A stretch of DNA of 64,000 nt from Megascapheus bottae (taxonomy: Eukaryota; Chordata; Mammalia; Rodentia; Geomyidae): contig JANJXV010000004.1 of the NCBI GenBank assembly GCA_024803745.1, positions 45,879,358 through 45,943,357 on the forward strand. The letters are read 5' to 3'. Of the stretch, positions 43,579-56,200 are shown in pieces. Each line of letters begins with the position of its first letter. The first letter of the stretch is position 1. The position numbers were made by a program, and so were the translations under genes. The notes below the pieces were generated by a model. That model saw only the letters and a list, made by a program, of their open reading frames with translations, was not told the DNA's origin and did not search any database.

Positions 43579-44925
43579 GTACTATTAGCCATAGTAGGAT
43601 GTGCTTTTATAACCAGAGCCTGGACCTGCTTAATGATGAGTATTTGGTTGAACAAAAAGTTTGTAAAGGAAATAATAAAAGAGGTTGTTCTGCTTTACTA
43701 AAGTCCTTAATGGACATTTTCTTTGTTTTTATTGTTGCTTTTCTCCTTTTTCTTCTTCTTTTTTTAATCATAGGCTTCTCATTGTGTTTTGGTTTGCTTG
43801 TCTGCTTGTTTTGGGGAGCACCGGGGATTGAACTCTAGGCCTTGCATAGAGGAGGGTTCTGAAGTAGTTCAGGTCCTTGGGGAACAATGAGAGCTCTAAG
43901 AAATGTAGGCTGGTTTTGTTTTGAAGAAAGAGGCAGTCTTATTTGGGGGAAATACCAAGCCAGCTTTTGAAACTAATTCTTGTTTCCCCAATTACATTTC
44001 CTAGAGAACCCCGGGTAAAAGACAAAATACACACGTTAGTACATGGTGGTCAGGCTTTACTGTGGCACAGACCATATATTGTGAAGGTTCACCTTCCCTT
44101 GAGGGGGATTTAGTGGCTAGGGAAAGTCTGTTTGGAAAAAGAAAACTTTCAGTGCAGTCACTCTCAATAGAGTTGAAATGATTTATAAAAGTGGGCTTAC
44201 TCTTCTCAGGTGACACGGTAAAGATGCAAGTGCCCAGAGTGCCATATTATACAGAAGGGCAGGGTTACGAATGGAAGTGGTCAAAGATAACAGCATCCTG
44301 TGAATGTGGGCCATAGAAGAGTAACCCCAGAGTGCTTACAATTGAGTTGCTTTGTTATCTAAGCTGGGATAATGAGCCAAGGAAATATCTGTGAGTCATC
44401 TTACTTCTGTTCCCAAAACAGATTTGCTGACCTGATTTTAAAAGCATTAAATGGGAGGAAGTTGACATTTGCAAATATATTTAACTTATTTGTCTTGCAG
44501 GCAGGGAACATGTTGGGACAACTTTCAACTGCGTGATGTGTGGTCTGGGAGCTTTGATCTCTTTATGCTTTCTTTATGTTGAGAAAAAGCTTTGAAGGCT
44601 CCTGTAATTATGAATACAGTCGATGCCTGTCATAATGGGTTGCTATGAAATTGATTTCAGTCTACCAAGGGTCAACTCTCCTCTCCAGATGAAACCCTGC
44701 ACATGCTTTTAAAGCCTTTTCCTTCTCAGTAACCTAAGAGAAGATTGTTAGTCATACTTCCTGTTTTAGCTCAGGGATGGGTATTTACCATTTACATTTC
44801 TCTTTTAATTCATTGATAAGCAAGGCGGAGTCCGGAATAGCTTTTCAGTGGAAGTGATGTGATTCCAAGCTTCTTCATTTTGTTTTTTACAGTAGGAAAT
44901 GGACTTTTGAGCAATGCTAGTAATT
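43579..44925. other. Mostly unique sequence; small SINE scrap at 43795-43850
   Basis: GGAGCACCGGGGATTGAACTCTAGGCC is an antisense ID-like B-box scrap. The rest (43860-44925) is unique. 44540-44680 holds TCF-type CTTTGATC (44552-44559) and TAATTATGAAT (44605 on). Confidence 0.45.
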
Positions 44926-44927
44926 TC

Positions 44928-45187
44928 AATATGATAGTTTTTTTTTTGTCAGTCATGGAGCTTGAACTCTGAGTCTGGTGCTATCCCTGAGCTCTTCAGC
45001 TCAAGGCTACTGCCCTACCCCTTGAGCCATAGCGCCACTTCCATTTTTTTTTTCTGGTGGTTATATGTGGATAAGAGTCTCTTGGACTTTAGTGCCTGGG
45101 CTGGCTTTGAACTGCAACCCTTAGATTTCAGCCTCCTAAGTAGCTAGGATTACAGTTGTGAGCCACTGAGCCTGGCATAATATGATA
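44928..45187 (-). mobile_element. B1-ID composite SINE with 9 bp target duplication
   Basis: Antisense insert from TTTTTTTTTGTCAGTCATGG to GTTGTGAGCCACTGAGCCTGG. AATATGATA at 44928-44936 and 45179-45187 flanks it. Confidence 0.94.
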
Positions 45188-45584
45188 TTTTTTCTTATGA
45201 CGACTTCCTGATTAGGGAGAAAAATAACATTGAGTTGGCCCTATGATGGAGACAAGATTTTGCCTAGGTTTAACCAGATCCTAGTCAAACCCTTATCCAG
45301 TAAGCATAGCTGAGCAGGTCCCCTGATGTTTTCCATCTTCCAGATTAGTCTAATTCTCCCTAGTTTAGCACTGGGATTTAGAAGAGGTGGAAATACACAG
45401 GTGGACTGTGGTACAGAAATTGTGCTTTTATGATTTAGACAGTATGGCTGTGGAGTTGCACTGCAATTCTAACAGTGACCATTAATAAGCTCAAAAGAGT
45501 CTCTTGCTGGATTAACTTTCACTTCAGGAAGATCGGTTTTGTGCCCTAAACTCATTCACAATGCTCTCTTTCTCTCTCTCTTTT
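45188..45584. other. Unique sequence
   Basis: No gene recognised. Confidence 0.45.
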
Positions 45585-45587
45585 TTT

Positions 45588-45812
45588 TCCTAGTCACAGG
45601 GCTTGAGCTCATGGCCTGGGTGCTGGGAGCTCTTTTGTTCAAGACAAGCACTTTACCAAAGGAGCCACAGATCCACTTCTGGCTTTTTGGTGGTTAATTG
45701 GGGATAAGCATTTCACAGATTTTCCTGTCTGGGTTAGTTTCAAACCTTGATTTTCAGATCTCATTCTCCTGAGTAGCTAGGAGTATCGGTAAGAGCCACC
45801 AGTGCTCAGCCA
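45588..45812 (-). mobile_element. B1-ID composite SINE
   Basis: Antisense, TCCTAGTCACAGGGCTTGAGC to GGAGTATCGGTAAGAGCC. First of three consecutive same-strand SINEs. Confidence 0.88.
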
Positions 45813-45834
45813 CAGTATCCCTTTCTTTTTCTTT

Positions 45835-46012
45835 TTCTTTTGAACTCAGGGCTTGAGCACTGTCCTTGGACTTTCTCAAGGCTAGCATTCTACCACTTGA
45901 GCCTCAGCACCACTTCTGGCTTTTTGCTATGTATGTGGGGTACCGAGGAATCGAACCCGGGTCTTTGTGCATGCTAGGCAAGCACTCTACCACTAGGCCA
46001 AACTCCTGGCCC
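45835..46012 (-). mobile_element. ID-dimer SINE
   Basis: Antisense, TTTTGAACTCAGGGCTTGAGC to CTAGGCCAAACTCCTGGCC. It is slightly shortened at the tail side and retains a good B-box (GAATCGAACCC on the plus strand). Confidence 0.92.
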
Positions 46013-46021
46013 CTTCTTTTT

Positions 46022-46252
46022 CTTTTTTGCCAGTCCTGGGGCTTGAACTCAGGGCCTGGGCTCTTTTCTTGAGCCTCTTTGTGTTCAATGCTAGTGCTCT
46101 ATCACTTGAGTCACAGCACTACTTCCAGCTTTTTTGAGTAGTTTATTGGAGTTGATGGGGACTTTTCTACCCAGGCTGACTTTGAACCGCTATCCTCAGA
46201 TCTCAATCTCCTGAGTAGCTAGGATTACAGGTGTTAGACAGTGGACCAGCTA
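46022..46252 (-). mobile_element. B1-ID composite SINE
   Basis: Antisense, TTTTTTGCCAGTCCTGGGGC to GGATTACAGGTGTTAGAC. Confidence 0.9.
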
Positions 46253-48085
46253 GCCACAGGATTCTTTTAAGGGAAAAATAGTGACCTGGGATGAGGGAGG
46301 CTCGTTTAGAAGACAAATAGCTAATATTATAATTTTAGATAGCCCAGTCTAAAAGAGGGTCATGTGATTGAAAAACCTAAATAGGAGTAAAGATGGAGAA
46401 TATGTCCTTTCTTCTGGTGCTGTCTGCCTATTTGTGTGTGTTATCTAACCTTGTAATTAGGGTGGCATTCAGAAAATGGGAGGAAAGTTGGTATTCTTTT
46501 CATAACCCCCAAATCTTTGCATTGCTGCATGAAACTTTTGGCTTCAGCTCTTCCCTGTTCATTAACCATGCCAAAATTTTTAATCTAACACCACTGTTAA
46601 AGAGTGGCAGGCTTCCAGGGAAATATATCAGCCAGGCTTATTAATTTCATGCCAAGTGCTGGAGGCGTGAATGTAGAGAACGCTGTTTGACTTTGGATAA
46701 TAGGAATCAGGCAGCTTAAAGGCAAGGGATAAAGATCAGGAGCCCCACGTCTCAGGAGGAGGAGCAGGTGCAGGCTTCAAGCAAGGCCTTCAGGCCCAAA
46801 GGGGCAGCCCATGCTTAAAACAATCTGCAGTGCTGCTGCTGCTTCTTCTTCTGCTTCTTCTTTTTTTCTTTTTTTTCTTTTTTTTAATTTGGCATGTGCC
46901 TCTCACAGCTTAACAGATCGCTGCTCCACAAAGAGGAGTAAACAGAGAAAGGGAAATTAAAAAGGGAAGTCCCAAGGTAGACAAAAACAAATTAGGGCAA
47001 ACAAATTACACAGAGTCAACAAATAAACAAGGGAACATCTGTGAATATATTTCTTGGACTTTCTGCTTCTGAATGCAACCTGAGAAATAGTAGGCGGTGA
47101 GCAGAGTGATCTTGAGCAAAGTCTTTTTTTGAAGGAAAAGAGCAGGCTTGAACAGGAAAAAAGGAAAGCTTCTTCAAAGCAGGGTGCTAGAAGGAGGTGA
47201 GAAGCTCAGCAGGTGGTCTGCCCAGCTTTCAGAAATGGACCAAATTGCTTCTAGCCACACCCTTGGCTTCCCTGAGTGGGCAGTCAGTTCCTTGTGTTCT
47301 GCCAATCTTCACCTAGAAAAGGGCTTCAGGAATAGAAAGAGGGAGCAGCCTGCTTATAGGAGCAAAACGAAATAGAAATCCAACCAGCAACATTCCAGCA
47401 TGGGACATGTGTTCACCTTATCCGGCCTCCACATCTGTTCCAGTGGGCACATGAACTCTTCCAGTCACCACAGATGCTTGCCAGCTATTGACTGGATGTT
47501 GGGAAACATTTGAGCTGTTCCTTCTGGCAGTTTGCTTGCTACTGACAAATTTCCCTTTTACCCCGAGGCTGATGAGACAGTTTCAAGGTTTTGAAAGAAG
47601 TTCAGCATATTGCATACTGTTAACCAAAGGCACCAGTGAATTGAGATATGGATAAAAAGAGGAAATTTGTTTACATCTTTCATGGATCTCACTGTGGAAG
47701 CTGGGCAATTAAAATACAGGAGTGTAGAAGCGACAAAGAGGATTTATTCACTGAACAAACTCAAATGATACAATAATATCTGAAACTGGTTTGGATTCTT
47801 TAAGTTCCAAGGAGTATGCAGGTGTTTTACCTTATTGTTGGGCAAAATACCCTATTTCCCATCCTCTCTTGAACTATTATGTAGTTGACCATTCAAAGCA
47901 TTTAAGAAGCTGAGAACTCTTTAGAGGTGCATAAATAGCAGGAGACGAGCCTTTCCCACTTGTCCCCCCTAGTCTTCAATTATATTCTTTTGTTTCACTT
48001 CTAAATGCAATATAATAAAATGATCTCAAAAATACAAGAATTACATTGCAGGCATAAGGATCCTGGATCCTGGGTGGGTCATGTT
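46253..48085. other. Unique sequence with CTG/CTT low-complexity tract
   Basis: 46828-46892 is a CTG/CTT/T-rich tract. No gene recognised in 1.8 kb. Confidence 0.5.
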
Positions 48086-48089
48086 TCTA

Positions 48090-48225
48090 ATCCTAGCTAC
48101 AGGAAGGATTGAGGCTTGAGGCCAGCCTGAGCAAAAAAAGTTTGTGAAACCCTTTCTCTGCACATAAATAACTGTGCATGGGGATGGCAGTGTGCACCTG
48201 GGATCCTGGCTTTGTGAAAATGTCA
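48090..48225 (+). mobile_element. Old B1-like SINE remnant
   Basis: TTTCTAATCCTAGCTACAGGAAGGATTGAGG and CCAGCCTGAGC resemble a diverged B1 module. The rest is unclear. Confidence 0.5.
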
Positions 48226-48284
48226 ACTAGTGGATCACATTTCAGTCACACAGCTGGATAGGAAGGGAGGCACTAATTCAAAAA

Positions 48285-48700
48285 TTACCACTGTGGTGGT
48301 AATCCTAGCTACTCAGGAGGCTGAGATCTGAAGATCAAGGTTCAAAGCCAGCCAGGCACAAAAGAACCTGAGACCTTTTTTTTTTTTTTTTTACAAACAC
48401 TATTTTTGATAGTCACGGGAGTTGAACTCAAGGCTAGAGCTCTACCACTTGAGCCTCAGCACCAATTCCAGCTTATTCCTGTGTAAGTGGTACTGACGAA
48501 TTGAACCCGGATCTTCTGTATGCTAGGCAAGCACTCTACCACTAGGCCAAATTCCCAGCCCAACCTGAGACTCTTATCTCCATTAACCTCTTGAAAACAG
48601 GAAATGGGGCTTAGCTCCAGGGTAGGTCGGTAGCCTTGAGCTGAAGAGCTCAGGGACAGCACCCAGGCCGAGTTCAAGCCACATACCCCCCCTCCACACA
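48285..48700 (+). mobile_element. B1-ID composite SINE interrupted by an ID-dimer SINE
   Basis: The B1 part is 48285-48374 and resumes at 48562 (CTCTTATCTCCATTAACC), followed by the ID half to GAGTTCAAGCC (48670). AACCTGAGAC is duplicated at 48365-48374 and 48562-48571. Confidence 0.93.
48375..48561 (-). mobile_element. ID-dimer SINE nested in a composite SINE
   Basis: Antisense with a 17 bp T-tail, TACAAACACTATTTTTGATAG variant start, to CTAGGCCAAATTCCCAGCC. The host SINE provides the 10 bp target duplication. Confidence 0.94.
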
Positions 48701-48939
48701 CACAAAATACCACCATGAAAAAATGGCTAATGGCATGACTTGGCTGGAGAATGCCCAACTGGCAAGTATAAGATCCAGTAACAGAAAAAATATAAAAAAG
48801 AATGGTGCAACTATACAGTATAGATATTCTGCTATATTAAAATAGTCTAGTAGTTAGAATTTGGTCTGTATAGTAAAGAGTATTGGTAGCAACTATAAGC
48901 AAAAATTAATATGAATCAACAACTTATTGAATTGGCAAT

Positions 48940-49098
48940 GCCAGTCCTGGGGCTTGAACTCAGGGCCTGAGCATTGTCCTTGGGCTTTCTTCACTCTACT
49001 ATTCTACTTTGACTCACAGCACCACTTCCAGCTTTTCTATGTATGTGGTACTGAGGAATCGAACCTGGGTCTTTGTGCATGCTAGGCAAGCACTGTAC
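48940..49098 (-). mobile_element. ID-dimer SINE, truncated
   Basis: Antisense, AATGCCAGTCCTGGGGC to GCTAGGCAAGCACTGTACC, missing the last 20 bp of the ID-like head. Confidence 0.9.
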
Positions 49099-49270
49099 CT
49101 GGTCTCAGGGTCTGAGCACTGTCCTTGAGCTTTCTCGAGGCTAGCACTCTACCACTTGAGCCACAGCACCATGTCTAGCTGCTGTTTCTGTGTATGTGGT
49201 ACTGAGGAATTGAACCCAGGGTTTGGTGCATGCTAGGCAAATACTCTAGCACTAGTCCATGCTTCTGGCC
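49099..49270 (-). mobile_element. ID-dimer SINE, tail-truncated
   Basis: Antisense, CTCAGGGTCTGAGCACTGTCC to AGTCCATGCTTCTGGCC, directly abutting the previous copy. Confidence 0.9.
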
Positions 49271-49274
49271 TTCA

Positions 49275-49515
49275 CCATTTTTTTCCTTGCTATTTCTGGG
49301 TCTTGAACTCAGGGGCTAGGCACTATCGTCGAACTTTTTTTGCTCAAGCTAGTACTCTATCACTTGAGCCACAGTTCTACTTCCAGATTTTTTGGTGTTT
49401 AGTTGGACATAAGAGTCTCATGGACTTTTCTGCCCTATCTGGCTTTGAAGCATGATCCAAAGATCTCAGTCTCCCAAGAAGCTAGGATTACAGGCATGAG
49501 CCACCAGTGTCCAGA
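49275..49515 (-). mobile_element. B1-ID composite SINE
   Basis: Antisense, TTTTTTCCTTGCTATTTCTGGG to GATTACAGGCATGAGCCACC. Confidence 0.9.
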
Positions 49516-51915
49516 AACCCAGGACTTTTTCTAGATACATTGTGTTGCTTTGTTGAATTCTTTGACCTCTAGGTGCTTGATGATTTGTGAAATGAGCAAA
49601 AGTGTATTTTTCATAGTTTTAAAAGGAAAAGTAAGAAGTTCAGTGTCTTAAAGATACTTTCAGTTCTGGACACAGATTGTATATAAAGATGCCAGTCTGT
49701 TTTTATTAATTCCCAAATCACAGGGCTGAAAGAAGCTTCATGAAGTTAAGTTGCCTTCACTCTGTGTGGGGTTTGTTACTGGGAATCCCAGAGAAACACG
49801 ATGATGAATTATCCAAAATTCCTTTGTGTCGAGGTATGAAGATGAGGTACCCAATTACTATCAAAGCCCCAGTAAAATGTCATTGTAGGATGCAAGAAAT
49901 CAATATCATCAATTATTTACTGATGTCTATTGGGTGCTTTGTGCTTCATTTGTAACTATTTGCTGTGATTTAGAGGTAAGGTCTGAGGCTTCTTACTTGC
50001 TTATTTAGTAACTTTTCTCCCTAAAAAGTTTACATATCTTCAGATTCCTTTTATAAGATGAACATACTTCTCTGGAATGAATTTGTTAAGTCATTTATAA
50101 GAAATACCAAATTATTCTTGCATATCTCTAGTTCTAAAACATGAGAAAAGCACCATAGAATAAACTGTAACTTCAAAGGCTCCTGCTGTAATGATGCTGA
50201 AAGAATAAACAGTGTGTTTTATAATACTGTTATGTTTTACTTACATGAAAAAAACCAATTCTGATTTAGAGTTACAGTATTTGCTGTCTTATAAATTGCA
50301 GAAACTTATTTTTACTGAAGTATGTTTGTAAAAACTTAATTATTTTACTTGACAAGGTACCCAAACCAGCAACTAACACAGGCCTCATGCTTTTCAAAAT
50401 TTTTTAGGGTGCTAGAGTTTTGGGGGAGTTACACACTCTCTCTGAATCACAGTGTATTTATGGGGTAATCTGTTTTCTTAGGATTTCAAAGCACTCTGAT
50501 GACATTGGTAATTGCCATGTTTAGTATCTGCTTTTATCTGATTTAATCTAATTAATTATGTACCTATGAGCTTAAGTAATTTCATACCTTACACAAACTA
50601 TAAATTTACAAATTAGAGCTAAAAGAACTAGTAACAGTCTTTTCTTGGCAATTCTTCGAAGAATGATACTGTAGAGAAATTCAAGGTAGTTATTAGTCTA
50701 ATTAACCAAATAAGTTAATGAATCCAATTAGTTCTTAACTCTGTAGTGCTTGTAACCTATTAAAAAGTAATTACCACTCCTGCTTTTTCCATTCAGACTG
50801 GGTAGCTAGTAGCAGACCAACCCTCCTACTAAGAAGAACATAAAACAGATGTTTGCAAGCAACAAAGGGAAACTGAGGCAGCCAGAACTGGGCAAATTTA
50901 AACCTTTAGGAAACACATTAATGCAAGCTTAACCATCACTATCAACTTTTCTTTCTGGATATTTGCTAATTGTGGGGCAAAGGCATAGAACCTAAACTTC
51001 TGAACTGGAAGCTTGTGGTTAATACTTGTTGAGTTATGTGTCAAATGTTAGAATTCAAAAGCTTCCAAGGCAACCAGAAGTAGAGCCAGGATGAGAGGAG
51101 CTGGTGGTATGGAGTCCTGAGCTAAGTATTCAGTGTAGAGTTTCTCCTGTAGTCATTGGTTGCCTTGGAAAATAAACATATGTGTGATACACTACTGAGA
51201 AACAAAGCAGGAAACAGCGGTCAAACCAGCTAAACAGACAGGGAAGTGTCCCAACAGGAGCAAGGGCAAACTGGAAATGGGTTCACCTTGTGCCCATCCG
51301 ATGATCTGCTAGCTCTCAAACCTCTCTGGGAAACACTTAAAATCAGGTAGGTGTATTGACACACAGAGATGATTTCTTACACATTATAAAAAGTTCTAAG
51401 TGAGGTAAGAAACAGAATCTAATTACCCAAACCTCAAACTAAAGCAACAACACAATCCCTCTGAAGTTATAGGATGGAAACAAAATACAAATCTAAGGAA
51501 AAATGACAAAACAAGTAACAAATAAACCCATAAGCCAGTCTGATATTGGGGTTCTCAGTCACAGGCTTACTTAACTACAACAATGATTAATGTACTCAAC
51601 AGAATAGAGGACACAGGAAAGATTTTTTTTTTCCTCCGGAGAACAAGAATCTATAAGAATAAATCAAATAGAAATTATCTAACTAAAATTACTATAATTG
51701 AGTTTAGTCATACCATGGATGGTTTAATAACAGGTTCTAATGCAATGAAAGGATTGTTAGATGGGAAGACAGGCTAGTGGAAAATGGTATACACAAAGAA
51801 AACAAAAATAGAAAATATGACATGTAAGATACATATGGAATTCAGAGTGCAGTCCAGTGGTAGAGGTTTACCTATGGTGCTCAGGCCCTGTTCTATTCTC
51901 AACACTGCCATGTAC
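49516..51915. other. SINE-free unique block, 2.4 kb, AT-rich
   Basis: No repeat or gene recognised. 50520-50780 has a cluster of TAATTA-type motifs, including TAATTAATTA at 50549-50558. Confidence 0.5.
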
Positions 51916-51916
51916 T

Positions 51917-51918
<2 letters not shown>

Positions 51919-51967
<49 letters not shown>
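51919..51967. repeat. (TG)n microsatellite
   Basis: About 24 TG units after a short ID-like scrap (AGTGGTAGAGGTTTACC, 51856-51873). Confidence 0.97.
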
Positions 51968-51969
<2 letters not shown>

Positions 51970-52073
51970 AGAGGCCTAAATTTGTGTAAGAGGAGTTGCA
52001 GAAAGAAAAAAAAGAAATGTGAAAATAAATGCAAAAAGAAAACCAAACCCCAAACAACACCTAGACATGTCAT

Positions 52074-52309
52074 AAGCACAATCTTTTTTTTTTCTTTTTT
52101 TTGGTGCCAATCCTGGGGCTTGAGCTCAGGGTCTGAGTCAGCACTGTCCTTAGGCTTTCTCAAAGGTAGTTCTCTACCACTTGAGCCACAGCACCATTTC
52201 TAGTTGTTTTCTATGTATGTGGTATTAAGGAATCCAACCTGGGTCTTTGTGCATGCTAGGCAAGCATTCTACTATTAGGCCAAACCCCTGGTCCCCCAAG
52301 CACAATCTT
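52074..52309 (-). mobile_element. ID-dimer SINE with 12 bp target duplication
   Basis: Antisense insert from TTTTTTTTGGTGCCAATCC to CCAAACCCCTGGTCCCCC. AAGCACAATCTT at 52074-52085 and 52298-52309 is the duplication. Confidence 0.95.
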
Positions 52310-52370
52310 AAAAATGGTAAGAAACATGTGAAGAGACAGTGGATGGTCAATGCATGACATCCCCCCCTCT

Positions 52371-52595
52371 TGTCGCTCCAGTACTAGGGCTTGAACTCAG
52401 GGTCTGAGTCCTGTCCCTGAGCTGTTTTGTGCTCTGTCACTTGAGGCACATCTTCACTTCCTGCTTTTAGTGGTTTGTTTGGAGATAAGACTCTCATAGA
52501 CTATCCTGCCCAGGCTGGCTTTGAACCACCATCTACAGATCTCAGCCTCCTGAGTAGCTAGGATTATAGGTGTGAACCACCAGTGCCTGACTTCA
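52371..52595 (-). mobile_element. B1-ID composite SINE
   Basis: Antisense, CGCTCCAGTACTAGGGCTTG to GATTATAGGTGTGAACCACC. Confidence 0.9.
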
Positions 52596-53240
52596 ATCCC
52601 TGACTTTGAAGAAAATGAATGGAAGCCAGGAAACAATGGATATGCAAATTCTTTTTTTTTTCTTTTTCAAAATGGCAAAGTCAGTGATATTATCATTATG
52701 TCCACTTGCACTCATTCCCTTAACAAAAATAAATGAAACCCTGTGACCAATAGGTTACTGTCAAACTTTTCAAAAAAATTTTAAAATTATTTCATGCAGG
52801 TAAGTTCACATCTTTTTTAAAAATATTCTTTTTTATTGTGATTGATAGAAGGGTTACATTATATTCACCAGATAGAAGGTGCATTACTTCACAAATATTG
52901 CTACCCTTTCTCATGTTTATGTCCCCATTTCCCACCCTCTACCCCTCCCCTCATCTTGTTTTCCCCCTTCTCTATCGTATTTCAGATAAACAAATAAACA
53001 TATATACAATATACCAGATAACAAGGTAAGATACTGTAACAATATGAAATAATCAAGGGACAACAAAAGAGATGAGAAATAACATTAAGTACATTAGTAC
53101 ATCAAGAGCACCAATCACACATTACATGGCTCTTGTTTCCATATCCTGGATATTGTTTCATTTAGACTCATCCTAAATGGCCTTATGTATCTAGGTTTCG
53201 CCCTATTGTAAATCTCTGGCAGGAGAGTCCAAGGTTTATA

Positions 53241-56200
53241 CTAATTATGCAAAATGAGGGAAACCATTGAGCCTAAGTTCCTTTGAGTCTGGCTTGCTTT
53301 ACTTAATATAATTTTTTCTAAATCTTCCCATTCCCTTACAAATGGGGTGATGTCGTTCTTTCTGACAGTAGCATAGAATTCCATTGTGTATAAATACCAC
53401 ATTTTAATGTGTCCTACAGGCAATTCTAATTTCTTCTTCCAAGAAGACTCTCTTTAAGTCATTGGCCCACCTTTTAAGAGGGAGTGATTCAATGTTTTAA
53501 GCTGTTGATATATTTTAGAAAGAGGCCTTTGTCTGTTGTATGGTTAGTGAAGACTTTAGTTTTCTGCAGGTGCTTAACCAGTTCTGCCAGCACCACTTGT
53601 TGAAGAGGCTGTCTTGCTTCCATTCTACTTTTTTGGATCCCTTATCAAAGATTAAGGGGCCATAGGTCTGTGGGTTAATATCTGGGTATTTAGTTCTATT
53701 CCATGGGTCTTCAGGCCTGTTCTTGTGCAGTACCAAGCTGTTTTGATAATTATAGCTCTGTAATAGAGTCTAAAGTTTGGTATTGAAATTCCTCCTGTGC
53801 TGTTCTTTCTGCTAAGAAGTGTTTTTGCTATACAGAGTCTTTTATTATTCCATACGAAATTTTGGATTGCCTCTTCTATTTCTTTAAAGAATGACATTGG
53901 GATATTGATGGGTATTGCATTGAATTTGTAGATAGCCCTTGGCAAGATTGTCATTTTCATGATATTGATTCTTCCAATCCAGGAGCATGGGAGGTTTTTC
54001 CATTTCCTCAGTTCTGCTTTAATTTCCCTTTTCAGGATTTTAAAGTTTTCATCAAAAGGGTCCTTTACATTCTTAGTTAAGCTAATTCCTAGGTATTTTA
54101 TTTTCTTTGAGGCTATTGTGAAAGGAGTTGCTTTCCTGATTGTTGCCTCATTCCTCTCACTGTTGGCGTAGAGGAAGGCAGTTGATTTTTTGAGGGTTAA
54201 TTTTATAGCCTGCTACCCTTCCAAAGTTTTGAATCAGCTCAAGGAGCTTGGGAGTAGAGTCTATAGGATTCTTTAAATACAGGATCATGTCATCTGCAAA
54301 GAGGGAAAGTTTTACTTCCTCTTTCCCTATTTGGATTCTCTTTATGCTTGCTTCTTGCCTTATTGCACTGGCTAGGAATTCTAATACTATGTTAAAGAGG
54401 TGTGGAGAGAGTGGGCATCCTTGTCCCGTTCCCGCTTTTAGAGGGAATGGCTTTAGATTTTCACCATTAAGTGTAATACTAGCAGTGGGTTTGTCATACA
54501 CAGCCTTTATTATATTGAGGAATGTTCCATGGATTCCTAGTTTCTCCGGAGCTTTTAACATAAAGGGGTGTTGGATCTTGTCAAATGCCTTTTCCGCGTC
54601 TATTGAGACAATCATGTGATTTTTGTCCTTGCTTCTGTTGATGTGTTGAATTATGTTAATTGATTTGCGTATGTTGAAACAGCTTTGCCTCCCTGTGATG
54701 AATCCTGTTTGATCATAGTGTATAATTTTTTTGATGTGTTGTTTTAGACAGTTGGCCATTATTTTGTTGAGAAGTTTTACATCGATGTTCATCAAAGAAA
54801 TAGGTCTATAGTTCTCTTTCTTTGATGAATCTCTGTCTGGTTCGGGGATGAGGGTTATACTGGCTTCATAGAATGAGTTTGGTAAAGAACTTTCATTTTC
54901 AGTTTTGTTGAAGAGCTTGAGGAGTATTGGTGTGAGCTCTGCTTTGAAGACCTTATAGAATTCAGCTGTGAATCCATCTGGCCCTGGGCTTTTCTTAGGT
55001 GGAAGTTCTCTTATTGTCATTTCTATTTCAGTGCTTGAAATAGGCCTGTTTAGTTGGGTTAGTTCTTCTTGGTTCAGTGTGGGTATGTTAATATTGGCTA
55101 GGAATTCGTCCATTTCTTCTAGATTCTCATATTTGTTGGCGTAAAGGTTTGAGAAGTATTCCCACATGATACTCTGGATCTTGGTAATTTCTGTTGTGAT
55201 ATTACCATTTTCGTTTGTGATTTTATTTTGTTATGCTCCCTTCTTTTTTTGGTAAGATTTGCTAAGGGTTTGTCAATTTTGTTAATTCTTTCAAAGAACC
55301 AACTCCTTGTTTTGTTGATTCTTTCTATAGTTTTATTGGATTCCAATTCATTTAGTTCTGCTTTGATTTTAGTAGTTTGCTTCCTTCTAGTGGGATTAAA
55401 GTTGGTTTGTTGCTCTTTTTCCAGGAGCTTAAGGTGACACATTAAATTGTTGGTTTGCGGTTTTTCCAATTTGTTATTGTAGGCACTCAGAGCTATAAAT
55501 TTTCCTCTGAGTACTGCCTTTGCCGTGTCCCAAAGGAGCTGGTATTTTGTGTGCTCCTTTTTGTTAAATTTCATAAACTGTTGGATCTCTGTTCTGATCT
55601 CTTCGATGACCCATTGGTGATTCAACAATGTGTTGTTCAATCTCCATGAGTTACAGAGTTTTTGTTGGTGGAGATGTGTGTTCAGTTCCAATTTGATGCC
55701 CTTGTGGTCTGAGAGAGTGCAGGGAATAATTTTAGTGTTTCTGAATATGTTCAGGTTTGTTTTATGGCCTAAAATGTGGTCTATTTTGGAAAATGTTCCA
55801 TGTGCTGCTGAGAAAAATGTATATTGTGTTGTTGGGGGTGTAATATTCTGCAGATGTCTGTTAGATCTAGTTGGTCTATATAGTTGTTCAATTCTAAGGT
55901 TTCTCTGTTGAGTTTTTGCCTTGTTGATCTGTCCATAGGTGAGAGTGGTGTGTTAAAGTCACCAACAATCACTGTGTTTTGATATATGTATGGTTTCAGT
56001 GAAAGTAAAGTTTGCTTGATGAAGTTCGGAGCTCCGGGATTCGGTGTGTAGATATTTATGATGGTTATGTCCTCCTGGAGGAAAGATCCCTTTAGTAGTA
56101 TGTAGTAACCTTCTTTGTCTTTTCTTACTAATTTTAGCTTGAAGTCTATTTTATCTGATATGAGGATGGCAACTCCAGCCTGTTTATGGGGGCCATTAGC

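Noticed and set aside
50652..50665. 14 bp perfect palindrome ATTCTTCGAAGAAT
   Set aside because: A few 14 bp palindromes are expected by chance in 64 kb, and the spacing does not fit a heat-shock element.
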